DNA from: Bacteroidales bacterium
Lineage (GTDB): Bacteria; Bacteroidota; Bacteroidia; Bacteroidales; UBA932
Length of the DNA: 64,000 bases
Reading direction: 5' to 3'
Assembly: GCA_017455065.1 (NCBI GenBank)
Contig: JAFTBU010000059.1
Span: forward strand, 18,082-82,081
Part shown: positions 35,281 to 44,362 of the stretch, piece after piece
Layout of the letters: the number at the start of each line of letters is the position of its first letter
Numbering within the stretch: the stretch's first letter is position 1
Notes under the pieces: generated by a model
Database searches by the model: none
Told to the model about the DNA's origin: nothing
Seen by the model: the letters and a program-made list of their open reading frames with translations, nothing else
Made by a program: the position numbers and the translations under genes

Positions 35281-37466
35281 GTTTTTCGGAATTTACCAAA
35301 GAGGATTACAAGCTTATAAAGCAGGAATACGATGTCTTCATCGGGCATGCGGCAGGACGCTGCAGGTCCGAGGAGGAACTGGCCCTGGTCAAGAAAGCCT
35401 TCGATTTCGCCAACACGGCGCACCGCAACGTGCGCAGGCGTTCCGGCGAACCCTATATCATACATCCCATCGCCGTCGCCAACATTGTCATCACCGAGAT
35501 AGGCCTGGGCTGCAAGTCCATCTGCGCCGCCCTGCTCCATGACGTGGTCGAGGACACCGAGTACACGGTGCAGAACATCTCCGACCTCTTCGGCGAGAAG
35601 GTGGCCTCCCTGGTGGACGGCCTCACCAAGATCAAGACCGTGCTGGACAACGAGGACCGCAGGGGCAATGCCTATGTCTATCCCGAAAGCCTCCAGGCCG
35701 AGAATTTCAAGCGCATCCTGCTGACCCTGAACGACGATGTGAGGGTGGTGCTGATCAAGCTCGCAGACCGTCTGCACAACTGCCGCACCATTGAGTTCAT
35801 GCCCGAGCACAAGCGGGACAAGATACTCTCCGAGACCATGTACATCTTCATCCCCCTCGCCCACAGGCTGGGCCTGTATTCGGTCAAATCCGAGATGGAG
35901 AACATATGGCTGCGCTTCAAGGAGCCCGACGAGTTCAACGAGATCACCCGCCGTATCAGCCAGAACGTGGCCCTGAGGGACCGTGAGATAGATGAATTCA
36001 TCGCCCCCATAGCCGAGGAGCTCACCCAGGCGGGCATCAAGTTTACGGTCAAGAAGCGTATCAAGACCCCCTATTCGATCTGGTACAAGATGCAGACCAA
36101 GCATGTGCCCTTCGACCAGATCTACGACCTCTACGCCGTGAGGATCATATACGATCCCAAGGACCAGGACCCCGTGAGTGAGCGCAACGAAGCCTATATC
36201 ATCTACGCCACGGTGACCAAGCTCTACCGTGACCAGCCCTCGCGCCTGCGCGACTGGATCAAGCAGTCCAAATCCAACGGCTACGAGGCCCTGCACTGCA
36301 CCCTGATGAGCAAGGCCGGCATATGGATCGAGGTCCAGATACGCTCCAGGCGCATGGATGACATCGCCGAGAAAGGTATCGCCGCCCATTGGACCTACAA
36401 GAACAACGGTTACACCAGCGAGAACGACAGCGAGGTGGACAAATGGCTGGCCAGCATACAGGATGTGCTCGACAGCAACGATGTCAATGCCGTGGAGCTC
36501 CTGGACATCATCCACGGCGACCTCACCTCCAAGGACATCGTGGTCTTCACCCCCAAGGGAGAGCAGCGTACGGTCAAGAACGGCACCACCGTCTTGGACT
36601 TCGCCTACATGATCCACACCGACATCGGCTCCTCCGCCATCGCCGCCAAGGTCAATATGAAACTGGTGCCGCTCTCGCAGGTGCTCAAGCCCGGCGACCA
36701 GGTCGAGATCATCACCGCCCGCACCGGTCACCCCAAGGCTGAATGGCTGCAGTTCCTTACTTCCAGGCACGCCAGGGCCCTTGTGATAGAGTATTTCCGC
36801 AATGAGCGCGACGCCATGGTGGCCCAGGGCAGGCAGATCTACGAGGAAAGGCTCGAGGCGATGAACATGAAAAGCGACCGCGCCACCCTGCAGCGTTTCC
36901 TCAATTACGCCCGCCTCCGCGAGGTGGATGAGCTGTACTTCAGGATCGGCCTTGGCATCATCGGCCCCGAGGATTTCACCAAGATAGTCAACGGCGCGGA
37001 CAACGAATCCGACGACCGCTACATCATCACCCCGGGCGGAGTGGGCAGCCGCCGCTACGTGATGGCCGACTGCTGCCACCCCATCCCCGGCGACCCGGTG
37101 ATCGGCTTCCTGAGCGGCAAGGACACTGTCATCATCCACAAGAAGTCCTGCACCGTGGCCGAGAACATCGCCTCCAAGTTCGGCGAGAAAGTCGTCGTCC
37201 CCGAATGGGTCGGGACCGACATGGAATTCCCCATCCGTATCAGCGTCAGGGGCATAGACCGCGTGGGACTGCTCAACGACATCACTTCCGAGATTTCCCG
37301 CAACCAGGGTATCAACATCCGAAAGATACAGCTGGGAGCCGAGGAGGATATCATGGAAGGTTACATCGAACTGCTCGTCAAAGACAAGAACAACCTCAAG
37401 TCGATGCTGGAAGGCCTCCAGAAGATCGAAGGCCTCCAGGACGTACTCAGAACCGACATAGCATGA
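35277..37466 (+). CDS. rel: Bifunctional (p)ppGpp synthase/hydrolase, RelA/SpoT family
   Basis: 729 aa with all four domains. The hydrolase HD domain contains RRRSGEPYIIHPIAVANIV and LLHDVVEDTEYTV (the HD metal site intact, so hydrolysis is expected). The synthetase domain has KTPYSIWYKMQTK, IYDLYAVRIIYD and SNGYEALHCTL. A TGS domain starts near VFTPKGEQRTVKNGTTVLDF, and a C-terminal ACT domain at RISVRGIDRVGLLNDITSEI. The protein makes and degrades the alarmone (p)ppGpp in the stringent response. It overlaps both the yihY-like gene (4 nt) and the downstream lipoprotein gene (4 nt). Confidence 0.95.
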   Translation: MSFSEFTKEDYKLIKQEYDVFIGHAAGRCRSEEELALVKKAFDFANTAHRNVRRRSGEPYIIHPIAVANIVITEIGLGCKSICAALLHDVVEDTEYTVQNISDLFGEKVASLVDGLTKIKTVLDNEDRRGNAYVYPESLQAENFKRILLTLNDDVRVVLIKLADRLHNCRTIEFMPEHKRDKILSETMYIFIPLAHRLGLYSVKSEMENIWLRFKEPDEFNEITRRISQNVALRDREIDEFIAPIAEELTQAGIKFTVKKRIKTPYSIWYKMQTKHVPFDQIYDLYAVRIIYDPKDQDPVSERNEAYIIYATVTKLYRDQPSRLRDWIKQSKSNGYEALHCTLMSKAGIWIEVQIRSRRMDDIAEKGIAAHWTYKNNGYTSENDSEVDKWLASIQDVLDSNDVNAVELLDIIHGDLTSKDIVVFTPKGEQRTVKNGTTVLDFAYMIHTDIGSSAIAAKVNMKLVPLSQVLKPGDQVEIITARTGHPKAEWLQFLTSRHARALVIEYFRNERDAMVAQGRQIYEERLEAMNMKSDRATLQRFLNYARLREVDELYFRIGLGIIGPEDFTKIVNGADNESDDRYIITPGGVGSRRYVMADCCHPIPGDPVIGFLSGKDTVIIHKKSCTVAENIASKFGEKVVVPEWVGTDMEFPIRISVRGIDRVGLLNDITSEISRNQGINIRKIQLGAEEDIMEGYIELLVKDKNNLKSMLEGLQKIEGLQDVLRTDIA

Positions 37467-39262
37467 TGAAAAAAGCTGCGATAATCATATTGTTCCTGGC
37501 CTCCTTCCTGCCGATGCTCTTCGTGCATTCCTGCGCGAACACCACCGAGGCTCCCAGCGGCGGCCAGAAGGATACCATACCCCCTGTCATCGTGATGATC
37601 GACCCTCTCCCCGGAGAGACCAACTTCCCCCTCGAGAAGGGCAAGGTGGTCTTCACCTTCGACGAATATGTGAGCATCAAGACCCCCACCAACATCGTAC
37701 TCTCCCCTCCTCCCGCAAAACCTGTCACCAGCACCGTCAGGGGCAGGAGCGTGGTGGTCGAATTCAATGAGCCCCTGCAGGAAAACACCACCTATACCAT
37801 CAATTTCCCCGACGCCATCGCCGATGTCAATGAAGGCAACCTGCATCCCGGCTACACCTATGTGTTCTCGACGGGAGACCAGATAGATTCCCTGTACATC
37901 ACCGGTGTCGTGCGCGACGCCTCCACCCTCAATCCCCACGCCGGTGCCCGGGTGCTCCTGTACAAGGACCATTCGGACTCCGCCATCTTCAAATCCCGCC
38001 CCTATGCGGCCGCTATCACTGACAAATGGGGATTCTTCGCCGTCTCCTTCGTAGAGGACACACTCTACAGGCTTTACGCCCTGGATGACGCCAACAACGA
38101 TTTCATCTACGACCCCGCCACGGAGCAGGTCGGTTTCATCGATTCGCTCATACGCCCCGTCCACACAGTCAACGACACGGTCAAGGAACTGATGAAGTAC
38201 GACATGACCGATACCATAGCCTGCAAGGCCAGGGAAGCCGAATACGACATCCAGCTCTTCAAGGAGAGGAACCGCAAGCAGCAGTTGAACAACACCGGCC
38301 GTGTCTCCGACAGGGTCGCCTACATCTCTTTCACGGCCTGGGATGCCTGGATAGACACCCTCTGGGTGGGAGGATATCCTGCTGACCGCGTGATCACCCA
38401 GTTCAACCGTCAGATGGACAGCCTGGAGATATGGATCAACGACCTAAGGCCCGTCCCCGACACCCTGCACCTCTTCGTGAACTACAGGAAGACCTCCGAC
38501 GCCGACACCCTGATGCCCTTCTTCGAAGAAGTGAAGCTGGTGAATCCGGTGCCCGCTTCGGTACGCTATTCCCGTTCGCACCTGAGGAACCTCAAGCACG
38601 AGGACACCACCTGCGTGTTCAGCCTCGAAGCTAAGCCGGAAAATGTAGAGCAGAACGGCATCATCTTCAAATTCCCCGTCCCCCTGATCTCCGAGCAGTT
38701 CGATTCGGTCGAGCTCACCTCGCTGAATGTCAGGCAGGTACGCAACCGCGAGACATTCAAGGTCGAGCGGGATTCGATGAATCTGCTCCAGTATGTCCTC
38801 CGTCCGGACAATCCTTTCAATCCCGACTGGGAATACATCCTGAGAGTCCCCCAGGGGGCGTTCCGCGACATCAACGGCTTCTACTCAGACTCCCTGAGGA
38901 TACCTATAAACCTGCCCAAGGGCGACGCGCTCAGCAAGCTGGTGCTCAATGTCACAGGCTGCCGCTACTCCTATGTGGTGGAGCTGATGGACCAGAACAG
39001 GCGCGTGCTGCGCACCTACGAGATAGATTCCGACCGCACACTGACCTTCCCCTACCTGGAGGAAGGCAGTTATTCCATAAGGATATTTGAGGATCGCAAC
39101 GGCAACGCCTTGCAGGATGCCGGGTCCCTGCTCGAGCACAAACAGAGCGAAAAGGTCAAGCTGGTCGTCTTCGACGAAGAGACTGGCGGCAACGTCCTGA
39201 ACATCCCTCCTTCCGCTGAAGTGGAAGAGACCGTCGACCTGGAAGAACTATTCAAAGACTGA
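37463..39262 (+). CDS. Ig-like domain lipoprotein
   Basis: 599 aa from the ATG at 37463, which overlaps the rel stop. The signal peptide MMKKAAIIILFLASFLPMLF leads to lipobox VHSCAN. Immediately after it, GGQKDTIPPVIVMIDPLPGE and the following strands form an SbsA-type bacterial Ig-like domain (Big_5), as in a widespread Bacteroidetes lipoprotein family. The later part contains beta-rich repeats and ends in RIFEDRNGNALQDAGSLLEH, a carboxypeptidase-regulatory-like or dockerin-like turn. Unknown function, probably periplasmic or surface exposed. It precedes a barrel protein gene by 3 nt. Confidence 0.82.
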   Translation: MMKKAAIIILFLASFLPMLFVHSCANTTEAPSGGQKDTIPPVIVMIDPLPGETNFPLEKGKVVFTFDEYVSIKTPTNIVLSPPPAKPVTSTVRGRSVVVEFNEPLQENTTYTINFPDAIADVNEGNLHPGYTYVFSTGDQIDSLYITGVVRDASTLNPHAGARVLLYKDHSDSAIFKSRPYAAAITDKWGFFAVSFVEDTLYRLYALDDANNDFIYDPATEQVGFIDSLIRPVHTVNDTVKELMKYDMTDTIACKAREAEYDIQLFKERNRKQQLNNTGRVSDRVAYISFTAWDAWIDTLWVGGYPADRVITQFNRQMDSLEIWINDLRPVPDTLHLFVNYRKTSDADTLMPFFEEVKLVNPVPASVRYSRSHLRNLKHEDTTCVFSLEAKPENVEQNGIIFKFPVPLISEQFDSVELTSLNVRQVRNRETFKVERDSMNLLQYVLRPDNPFNPDWEYILRVPQGAFRDINGFYSDSLRIPINLPKGDALSKLVLNVTGCRYSYVVELMDQNRRVLRTYEIDSDRTLTFPYLEEGSYSIRIFEDRNGNALQDAGSLLEHKQSEKVKLVVFDEETGGNVLNIPPSAEVEETVDLEELFKD

Positions 39263-39265
39263 CAG

Positions 39266-40114
39266 ATGAAACGCCTCATAATCACCATAGCAGCCCTGTT
39301 GGCGGCGTTTTCCGCCTCCGCCTTCACCCAGAAGCCGGACAGCCTCGCCACTGACTTCCCGGACCTGTATCTGGATACCGTGAAGATAGAAGTCCCGGAG
39401 ATCAACGACTACAACATGATAGGCGTCCAGTACGGAGTCAGCTTTTCCAGGATGACCATGAACTCCACGGCCCGCCAGGACTGGCTCTTCGTCCCTGAGT
39501 CGTACGGAGTCTATTTCACCCACTACAGCAAGATGTTCGACTACCTGCCCTATTTCGGCTATCGTTTCGGCCTGGAATACGGCCACAGCGGCATCCTGAT
39601 GCACAAGGATGAGGAAACGGGGCGCATCCCCCTCTTCGACGATGCCACCAAGGTGGATATGAGGGTGGTGGACGTACCTTTCATGGCCCATCTGCACTAT
39701 GACATGAATTTCTTCAAGATCATGGCCGATGTGGGCATCTACGGGGGCTACAGGCTCACCATCGAGCGCGAAGGCATCATGGGAGAAGAGTACGAAAGGG
39801 CCTTCAAGGACTATGAGCACCGTTTCGACTACGGACTCCGCGGAGGCGCGGGCTTTGGCTTCGTCTTCGATCCCGTCGAGTTCCATTTCAATGTGGGCGT
39901 CCGCTACTCCTGGAGCGAATTCCAGAATCCGGACTACTACAGCACCTACTATTACCGCTTCGCCTATCCCCTGGACATCATAGTGTCCGCGGGCATTACC
40001 ATCCAGCTTACCAAACGAAACGGCCGCACCACCTCCCAGATACGCAAATCCGCCCGGGAATATGTCTACGGCACACCGGAAAACAATGAGCAGAGAAGTC
40101 AGAATAGGCCGTGA
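39266..40114 (+). CDS. Outer-membrane beta-barrel protein, unknown
   Basis: 282 aa with signal peptide MKRLIITIAALLAAFSASAF. Strand-like segments rich in Tyr, Phe and Gly (YFGYRFGLEYGHSGIL; FKIMADVGIYGGYRLTIE; FHFNVGVRYSWSEFQ) suggest an 8-10-strand barrel of the porin-like family. The last ~25 residues are polar and Arg/Gln-rich, an unusual end for a barrel. They arise because the 3' end overlaps the ispG start by 29 nt. Function unknown; cotranscribed with the Ig-like lipoprotein. Confidence 0.72.
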   Translation: MKRLIITIAALLAAFSASAFTQKPDSLATDFPDLYLDTVKIEVPEINDYNMIGVQYGVSFSRMTMNSTARQDWLFVPESYGVYFTHYSKMFDYLPYFGYRFGLEYGHSGILMHKDEETGRIPLFDDATKVDMRVVDVPFMAHLHYDMNFFKIMADVGIYGGYRLTIEREGIMGEEYERAFKDYEHRFDYGLRGGAGFGFVFDPVEFHFNVGVRYSWSEFQNPDYYSTYYYRFAYPLDIIVSAGITIQLTKRNGRTTSQIRKSAREYVYGTPENNEQRSQNRP

Positions 40115-41321
40115 CCTGGTCATGGGCGGCGGCCGCCCCATCGTCGTCCAGACGATGTGCAATACCCATACATATGACGTGGAGGCCACTGTGGCCCAGA
40201 TACGGAGGCTCGCCGCCGCGGGAGCGCAGATGGTGCGCATCACCGTCCCCGGCCTCGCCGATGTGGAGCATGTCCGGCAGATCCGCGCCCGCCTGGCGGA
40301 GGCCGGGTGCACCGTCCCAATTGTCGCGGACATCCATTTCTCCTCCCGCACCGCCATCGAAGTGGCGCCCCTGGTGGAGAAGGTCCGTATCAATCCGGGC
40401 AATTTCCACCCCGACCACGAGCAGGCCAGCGCCCGTTTCCAGGAGCTCATCGAAGTGTGCCGCACCCACGGCACCGCCATACGCATCGGCCTGAACCACG
40501 GCTCCCTGGGCCGCTACATCACCGATCTCTACGGCAACACTCCCCAGGCCATGGCCGAGGCTGCGATGGAATGGATACGTATGTGCGTGGAGGCTGATTT
40601 CTACCAGGTGGTCGTCTCCCTGAAGGCCAGCAATACCGTGGTGATGACCCAGGCTTACCGCCAGCTAGCCGCCATGATGAAAGAGTACGGGGTGGAATTC
40701 CCCCTGCACCTCGGGGTGACCGAGGCGGGCAACGGCGACGCCGGGCGCATCAAATCCTGCGTGGGCATAGCGACCCTCCTCAGGGAAGGCATAGGCGACA
40801 CCGTCAGGGTCTCGCTCACCGAGGATCCCGAGAATGAGATACCGGTGGCCCGTTTCCTCGCCGACAGGTACGGAGAGGGACTTCACGGGGATTATCCCGA
40901 CGCCGGGATGCTCGAGGCCGCCTGCGAGTGGGGCCCCAGGCTCCTCTGCCGCGAAATCGACGCTATCCCCGCTTCTGCGGGCCTTTCCCCCTATCTGGAG
41001 GATGAGATCATGCAGGCCGCCCGCAGGCGCTTCTACCGCCCCGAATACATAGCCTGCCCCGGTTGTGGCAGGACCATGTACAACCTTGAAGAAACCTTCG
41101 AAGAAGTGAAGAGGCGCACCTCCCATCTCAAGGGCATGGTGATAGCCGTGATGGGCTGCATAGTCAACGGCCCCGGCGAGATGGCCGACGCCGACTGGGG
41201 CTATGTCGGAGAAGGTGGCGGAAAGGTGTCGATCTACCACGAGGGCAAGCCCGTGCTGACCCACGTCCCCGATTCGGAGGCGATCGACGCGCTGCTGAAG
41301 CTCATCGGCGGGCAGCAGTGA
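40086..41321 (+). CDS. ispG: 4-hydroxy-3-methylbut-2-enyl diphosphate synthase, shortened insert
   Basis: 411 aa from MSREVRIGRDLVMGGG at 40086; an in-frame ATG 24 nt earlier is possible. It makes HMBPP in the MEP isoprenoid pathway. The TIM barrel carries PIVVQTMCNTHTYDVEAT, VADIHFSSRTAIEVAP and KVRINPGNF. The iron-sulfur domain has CPGCGRT and MGCIVNGPGEMADADWGYVG. The latter is of the long-form type seen in Bacteroidetes, Chlamydiae and plants, which normally carry an insertion domain of well over 200 residues between the two parts. Here only about 60 residues remain, so this is a contracted long form. It ends the operon; its stop directly abuts that of rlmI. Confidence 0.92.
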   Translation: MSREVRIGRDLVMGGGRPIVVQTMCNTHTYDVEATVAQIRRLAAAGAQMVRITVPGLADVEHVRQIRARLAEAGCTVPIVADIHFSSRTAIEVAPLVEKVRINPGNFHPDHEQASARFQELIEVCRTHGTAIRIGLNHGSLGRYITDLYGNTPQAMAEAAMEWIRMCVEADFYQVVVSLKASNTVVMTQAYRQLAAMMKEYGVEFPLHLGVTEAGNGDAGRIKSCVGIATLLREGIGDTVRVSLTEDPENEIPVARFLADRYGEGLHGDYPDAGMLEAACEWGPRLLCREIDAIPASAGLSPYLEDEIMQAARRRFYRPEYIACPGCGRTMYNLEETFEEVKRRTSHLKGMVIAVMGCIVNGPGEMADADWGYVGEGGGKVSIYHEGKPVLTHVPDSEAIDALLKLIGGQQ

Positions 41322-42506
41322 TCATTCTACGTAGAGCAGAAGTCCTTTGAGATACTCCCCTTCCGGGTGGTAGATGCTGACCGGATGGTCCGGCCCCTGG
41401 CAGAGGCGGTCGAGTATGCGCACGTTGCGTTCGGTCTGGGCGGCGGCTGAAAAGACTGTCAATGCGAAAGTCTCCTTGTCCACCACCTGCGAGCAGCTGA
41501 AGGTGAACACCACCCCTCCCGGCGCCACCTTGGAAATGGCGGCGGCATTGAGCCTCTGATAGGCCCTGAGGGCGTTTTTCAGGGCGCCGCGGTGCTTTGC
41601 GAATGCCGGAGGGTCCACTATCATCAGGTCGTACTTCCCTTCGGGGGCGTTGCCCAGGAAATCGATGGCGTCCTCACAGTGGCTGACATGGGGAGCGGAG
41701 TCCCCGAAATTGAGGGCGATGTTGCGGTCGGTGAGGGAGATGGCCTTGGCCGAAGAATCCACCGATTCGACGCTGAGGGCTCCCCCGGCGAGGGCGTACA
41801 CCGAAAAACCTCCCGTGTAGCAGAACAGGTTCAGGACATGGCGGCCGGCGGCGAATCTCTCCACCAGGGCGCGGTTTTCCCTCTGGTCCAGGAAGAATCC
41901 CGTCTTCTGCCCCTCTTCCCAATTGACCAGGAAGCGGTGGCCGTTCTCGGAGACGGACGCCTCGGGACGGTCCCAGCCTTCGGCTTTCCACAGATAGCCG
42001 TCGATCAGCTCGAGCCCCGCCTTGAACGGAGCGGTGCCGGAACTCTTGTCATAGACAGCCTTCAGCTCCTCCCCATAGACTTCCCTGAGCGCCTCGCAGA
42101 TGCGGGTGCGGGCCCTGAACATGCCGACCGAGTGGGCCTGCATGACGCAGACTCCGTCGTACCAGTCCACGATCAGCCCCGGGAGGCCGTCGCCTTCGCC
42201 GTGTATGAGCCTGTAGCAATCGGTGCCGGCGGGGATGGCGCAGCGCCTCATCTGCAGGGCCGAGGCAATGGCATCCTTCCAGAACGATTCGGAGCGGGGG
42301 TCGCCGCAGAAGCTGAGCACCCTCACCGCTATGGAGCCTATCTGGTAATGCCCGCAGGCCATGAGCTTGCCTTCGGCGGAATACACGTCCACGAGGTCCC
42401 CTTCTGCGGGGGTCCCTACCATCTGGGCGATGGCGCCCGAGAAGACCCAGGGATGGAATCTCTTCAGAGACTCGTCCCTGCCTTTCTTGAGTATTATCTT
42501 AGCCAT
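41322..42506 (-). CDS. rlmI: 23S rRNA cytosine-C5 methyltransferase, RlmI family
   Basis: 394 aa. An N-terminal PUA domain (LKKGRDESLKRFHPWVFSGA) is followed by a central domain (RLIHGEGDGLPGLIVDWYDG) and a Rossmann SAM-binding methyltransferase domain (LNLFCYTGGFSVYALAGGA, MIVDPPAFAKHRGALKNALR, FTFSCSQVVD with the catalytic Cys). It methylates a cytosine of 23S rRNA in the RlmI model enzyme. The start overlaps the exonuclease gene by 8 nt, placing it third in a leftward operon. Confidence 0.92.
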   Translation of the reverse strand: MAKIILKKGRDESLKRFHPWVFSGAIAQMVGTPAEGDLVDVYSAEGKLMACGHYQIGSIAVRVLSFCGDPRSESFWKDAIASALQMRRCAIPAGTDCYRLIHGEGDGLPGLIVDWYDGVCVMQAHSVGMFRARTRICEALREVYGEELKAVYDKSSGTAPFKAGLELIDGYLWKAEGWDRPEASVSENGHRFLVNWEEGQKTGFFLDQRENRALVERFAAGRHVLNLFCYTGGFSVYALAGGALSVESVDSSAKAISLTDRNIALNFGDSAPHVSHCEDAIDFLGNAPEGKYDLMIVDPPAFAKHRGALKNALRAYQRLNAAAISKVAPGGVVFTFSCSQVVDKETFALTVFSAAAQTERNVRILDRLCQGPDHPVSIYHPEGEYLKGLLLYVE

Positions 42507-43134
42507 TCTGCTGTGTCTGTTGGGGAGCCAGCTGCTCCGGGGTTAGAGGATGCTTGGGGCTGGTGAGGAGTTTGCGGTACATCTCCAGGCAGACCCAGGC
42601 GTCGGTGGCGGCGTACATCTTCTGGGCGTCGCTCAGCTCCGGGGCCTCCCAGTTGGAGAGCTGCTGGGTCTTGGAAATGCGCATCCCGAGTATGTTGGCT
42701 GCGAGTTTCTTCACGCTCTTGTCCCTGATGCCCCACTCATATGCTATCTTCTGGAGGTCCACGAATCCGGCCTCCTGGAAGGGCATGTACTTCTTGAGCC
42801 CTCGCACGTCGTCATGGACCGCAGCGCCTATCTTCACTATCAAGGGGTCTCCGAGGATACGGCACAGACGGTGCCTCATGCCCAGGTTGAAGATCCTGAA
42901 GAGATAGGCCCTGTCCGGGCCGGAAAGCTGGAGGAGCGCGATGTTGTGATGCTGCTGGCCCGGGGTGAACACCGGCTTGGTCTCGGTGTCGAAGCCCAGC
43001 ATGGGCTGGCTTTTCAGATAGGCAATCGCCCTGTTCAGTTCCCTGCCGGGTTTGTTGATGACCACGATGGTCCCCGGGAACGAGCCCAGAGGCAGTTTCT
43101 CTATGTCGGAGGGTTCAATGCTTATCTTGTACAT
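42499..43134 (-). CDS. 3'-5' exonuclease, DEDD (RNase D-like) family
   Basis: 211 aa. The DEDD catalytic carboxylates appear as LGFDTETKPVF (Exo I), AAVHDDVRGLK (Exo II) and YAATDAWVCLEMY (Exo III, Y-type). There is no HRDC domain, so it is the short single-domain form common in Bacteroidetes, acting on RNA or DNA 3' ends. The ATG directly follows the stop of the lipoprotein gene, and its end overlaps rlmI; a role in rRNA maturation is plausible but not shown. Confidence 0.87.
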   Translation of the reverse strand: MYKISIEPSDIEKLPLGSFPGTIVVINKPGRELNRAIAYLKSQPMLGFDTETKPVFTPGQQHHNIALLQLSGPDRAYLFRIFNLGMRHRLCRILGDPLIVKIGAAVHDDVRGLKKYMPFQEAGFVDLQKIAYEWGIRDKSVKKLAANILGMRISKTQQLSNWEAPELSDAQKMYAATDAWVCLEMYRKLLTSPKHPLTPEQLAPQQTQQNG

Positions 43135-44292
43135 CTATTTGGTTACGGTGAGGAATCTTTCGTTGTAGGGTACGACCAGGTAGGCCTGGTCGCTGGAACC
43201 GGCTTCCCTGAGATATTCGTGTGCGAGCACCGGAGCATCGGGTTTCAGATGCGTCATGTAGACTTCCCCGCGGGGATAGGCTATCCTGTGGCTGAAGAGG
43301 TTCTCGCTGCGGAGTATCTTGTAGCAGGTGGCTGAGGCTGTGCTGGCGGCGTCGAGCACGACGCAGCCCTCGCGGACTATCCAGCCGTAGTTCATGGAAT
43401 CCACGGTCATCTTGGAGTTGATGCTGTCGAGCTTTTCCTGTACGGCCACCACGTCCACTGCAGGATTGTCTATGAGTATGGCGTCGAGCGGCGAGGTGTA
43501 ACCCGCTGCCAGATAGTCGTCGAGGAAGGAAGTGAGGGCGTCGGTGCTGTCGGTGGGAGATGCGGGGAAGCTGACGCAGGTGGACGAGCTCACCTGGGCT
43601 GCCCGGCTCATCTGCTGGAAGATGGCGGAATAGGCACCGGAGACGGAATTGTCCCCGTCGGAGATCACTCCTATGCTGAGCCCTTTGGCTTCCTTGGGGA
43701 GCACCTGGGCGAACATCTCCCTGACGGGATAGACGACCCTGATGTCGCTGCCGACGCTGGAGAGGAGGGTGTCGATGTCGCTGCAGCCGTAGGCGGCGTT
43801 GGCGGCCGAGGCCATGACGACCAGTTTGGCTGGAGTCTTGACTCCGCTGACCTCCACGTCATAGGGGCTGATGCAATAGACGCTGTCCAGGGCGGAGATG
43901 AGGTTCCTGACAGCTATCTCCCTGAGATACTGGTAGTTTCCGGCTTCGATGAAATCGTCGTACGGGCTGTTGGCCATATCCTGCAGCTGGATGATGGTCT
44001 CGCCGGCGAAATCGGGCAGGATGTCGTGTCCTTCGCGGCCGTTGACATTGTCGAACACATCTGAGGCGAGCATCACCCCGGCCATCTTCTCGCACTCGGC
44101 GGGGGTGCCGATGACATAGATGGCGTCGCCCGAACGGGGGCTGGCGGTGCGGGATACGATGCCGTACGCTTCACTCTTGGTGTCGGCGAGGATGTCCTTG
44201 ACATATGTGATGGCAGGCTGCGTGTATTGGGGCTTCACCGTGCAGGATGTCAGGACCACCGCAGCCGCTGCTGCCAGGATATACTTTTTCAT
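43135..44292 (-). CDS. Lipoprotein of unknown function
   Basis: 385 aa from MKKYILAAAAAVVLTSCTVK at 44292, with lipobox LTSC. The body has alternating helix and strand segments (KGLSIGVISDGDNSVSGAYS; LDAILIDNPAVDVVAVQEKL) that resemble a two-lobed periplasmic binding-like fold with Rossmann-type repeats. A beta-rich part including REGCVVLDAASTASATCYKI follows. No specific family was recognised. It is the first gene of the operon with the exonuclease and rlmI. A -7 box TAACTTTG lies about 24 nt upstream. Confidence 0.75.
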   Translation of the reverse strand: MKKYILAAAAAVVLTSCTVKPQYTQPAITYVKDILADTKSEAYGIVSRTASPRSGDAIYVIGTPAECEKMAGVMLASDVFDNVNGREGHDILPDFAGETIIQLQDMANSPYDDFIEAGNYQYLREIAVRNLISALDSVYCISPYDVEVSGVKTPAKLVVMASAANAAYGCSDIDTLLSSVGSDIRVVYPVREMFAQVLPKEAKGLSIGVISDGDNSVSGAYSAIFQQMSRAAQVSSSTCVSFPASPTDSTDALTSFLDDYLAAGYTSPLDAILIDNPAVDVVAVQEKLDSINSKMTVDSMNYGWIVREGCVVLDAASTASATCYKILRSENLFSHRIAYPRGEVYMTHLKPDAPVLAHEYLREAGSSDQAYLVVPYNERFLTVTK

Positions 44293-44316
44293 CAATTTAT
44301 ACATTGGTACGAATAG

Positions 44317-44343
44317 CAAAGTTAAGTATTTTTCCTATCTTTG
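44317..44343. promoter_or_regulatory. Divergent -7 boxes, lipoprotein and C1 peptidase
   Basis: TAACTTTG on the minus strand (44317-44324) for the lipoprotein operon; TATCTTTG on the plus strand (44336-44343) for the peptidase gene, whose ATG is 19 nt downstream. Confidence 0.55.
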
Positions 44344-44362
44344 GAACAAAGAAATCATCATT

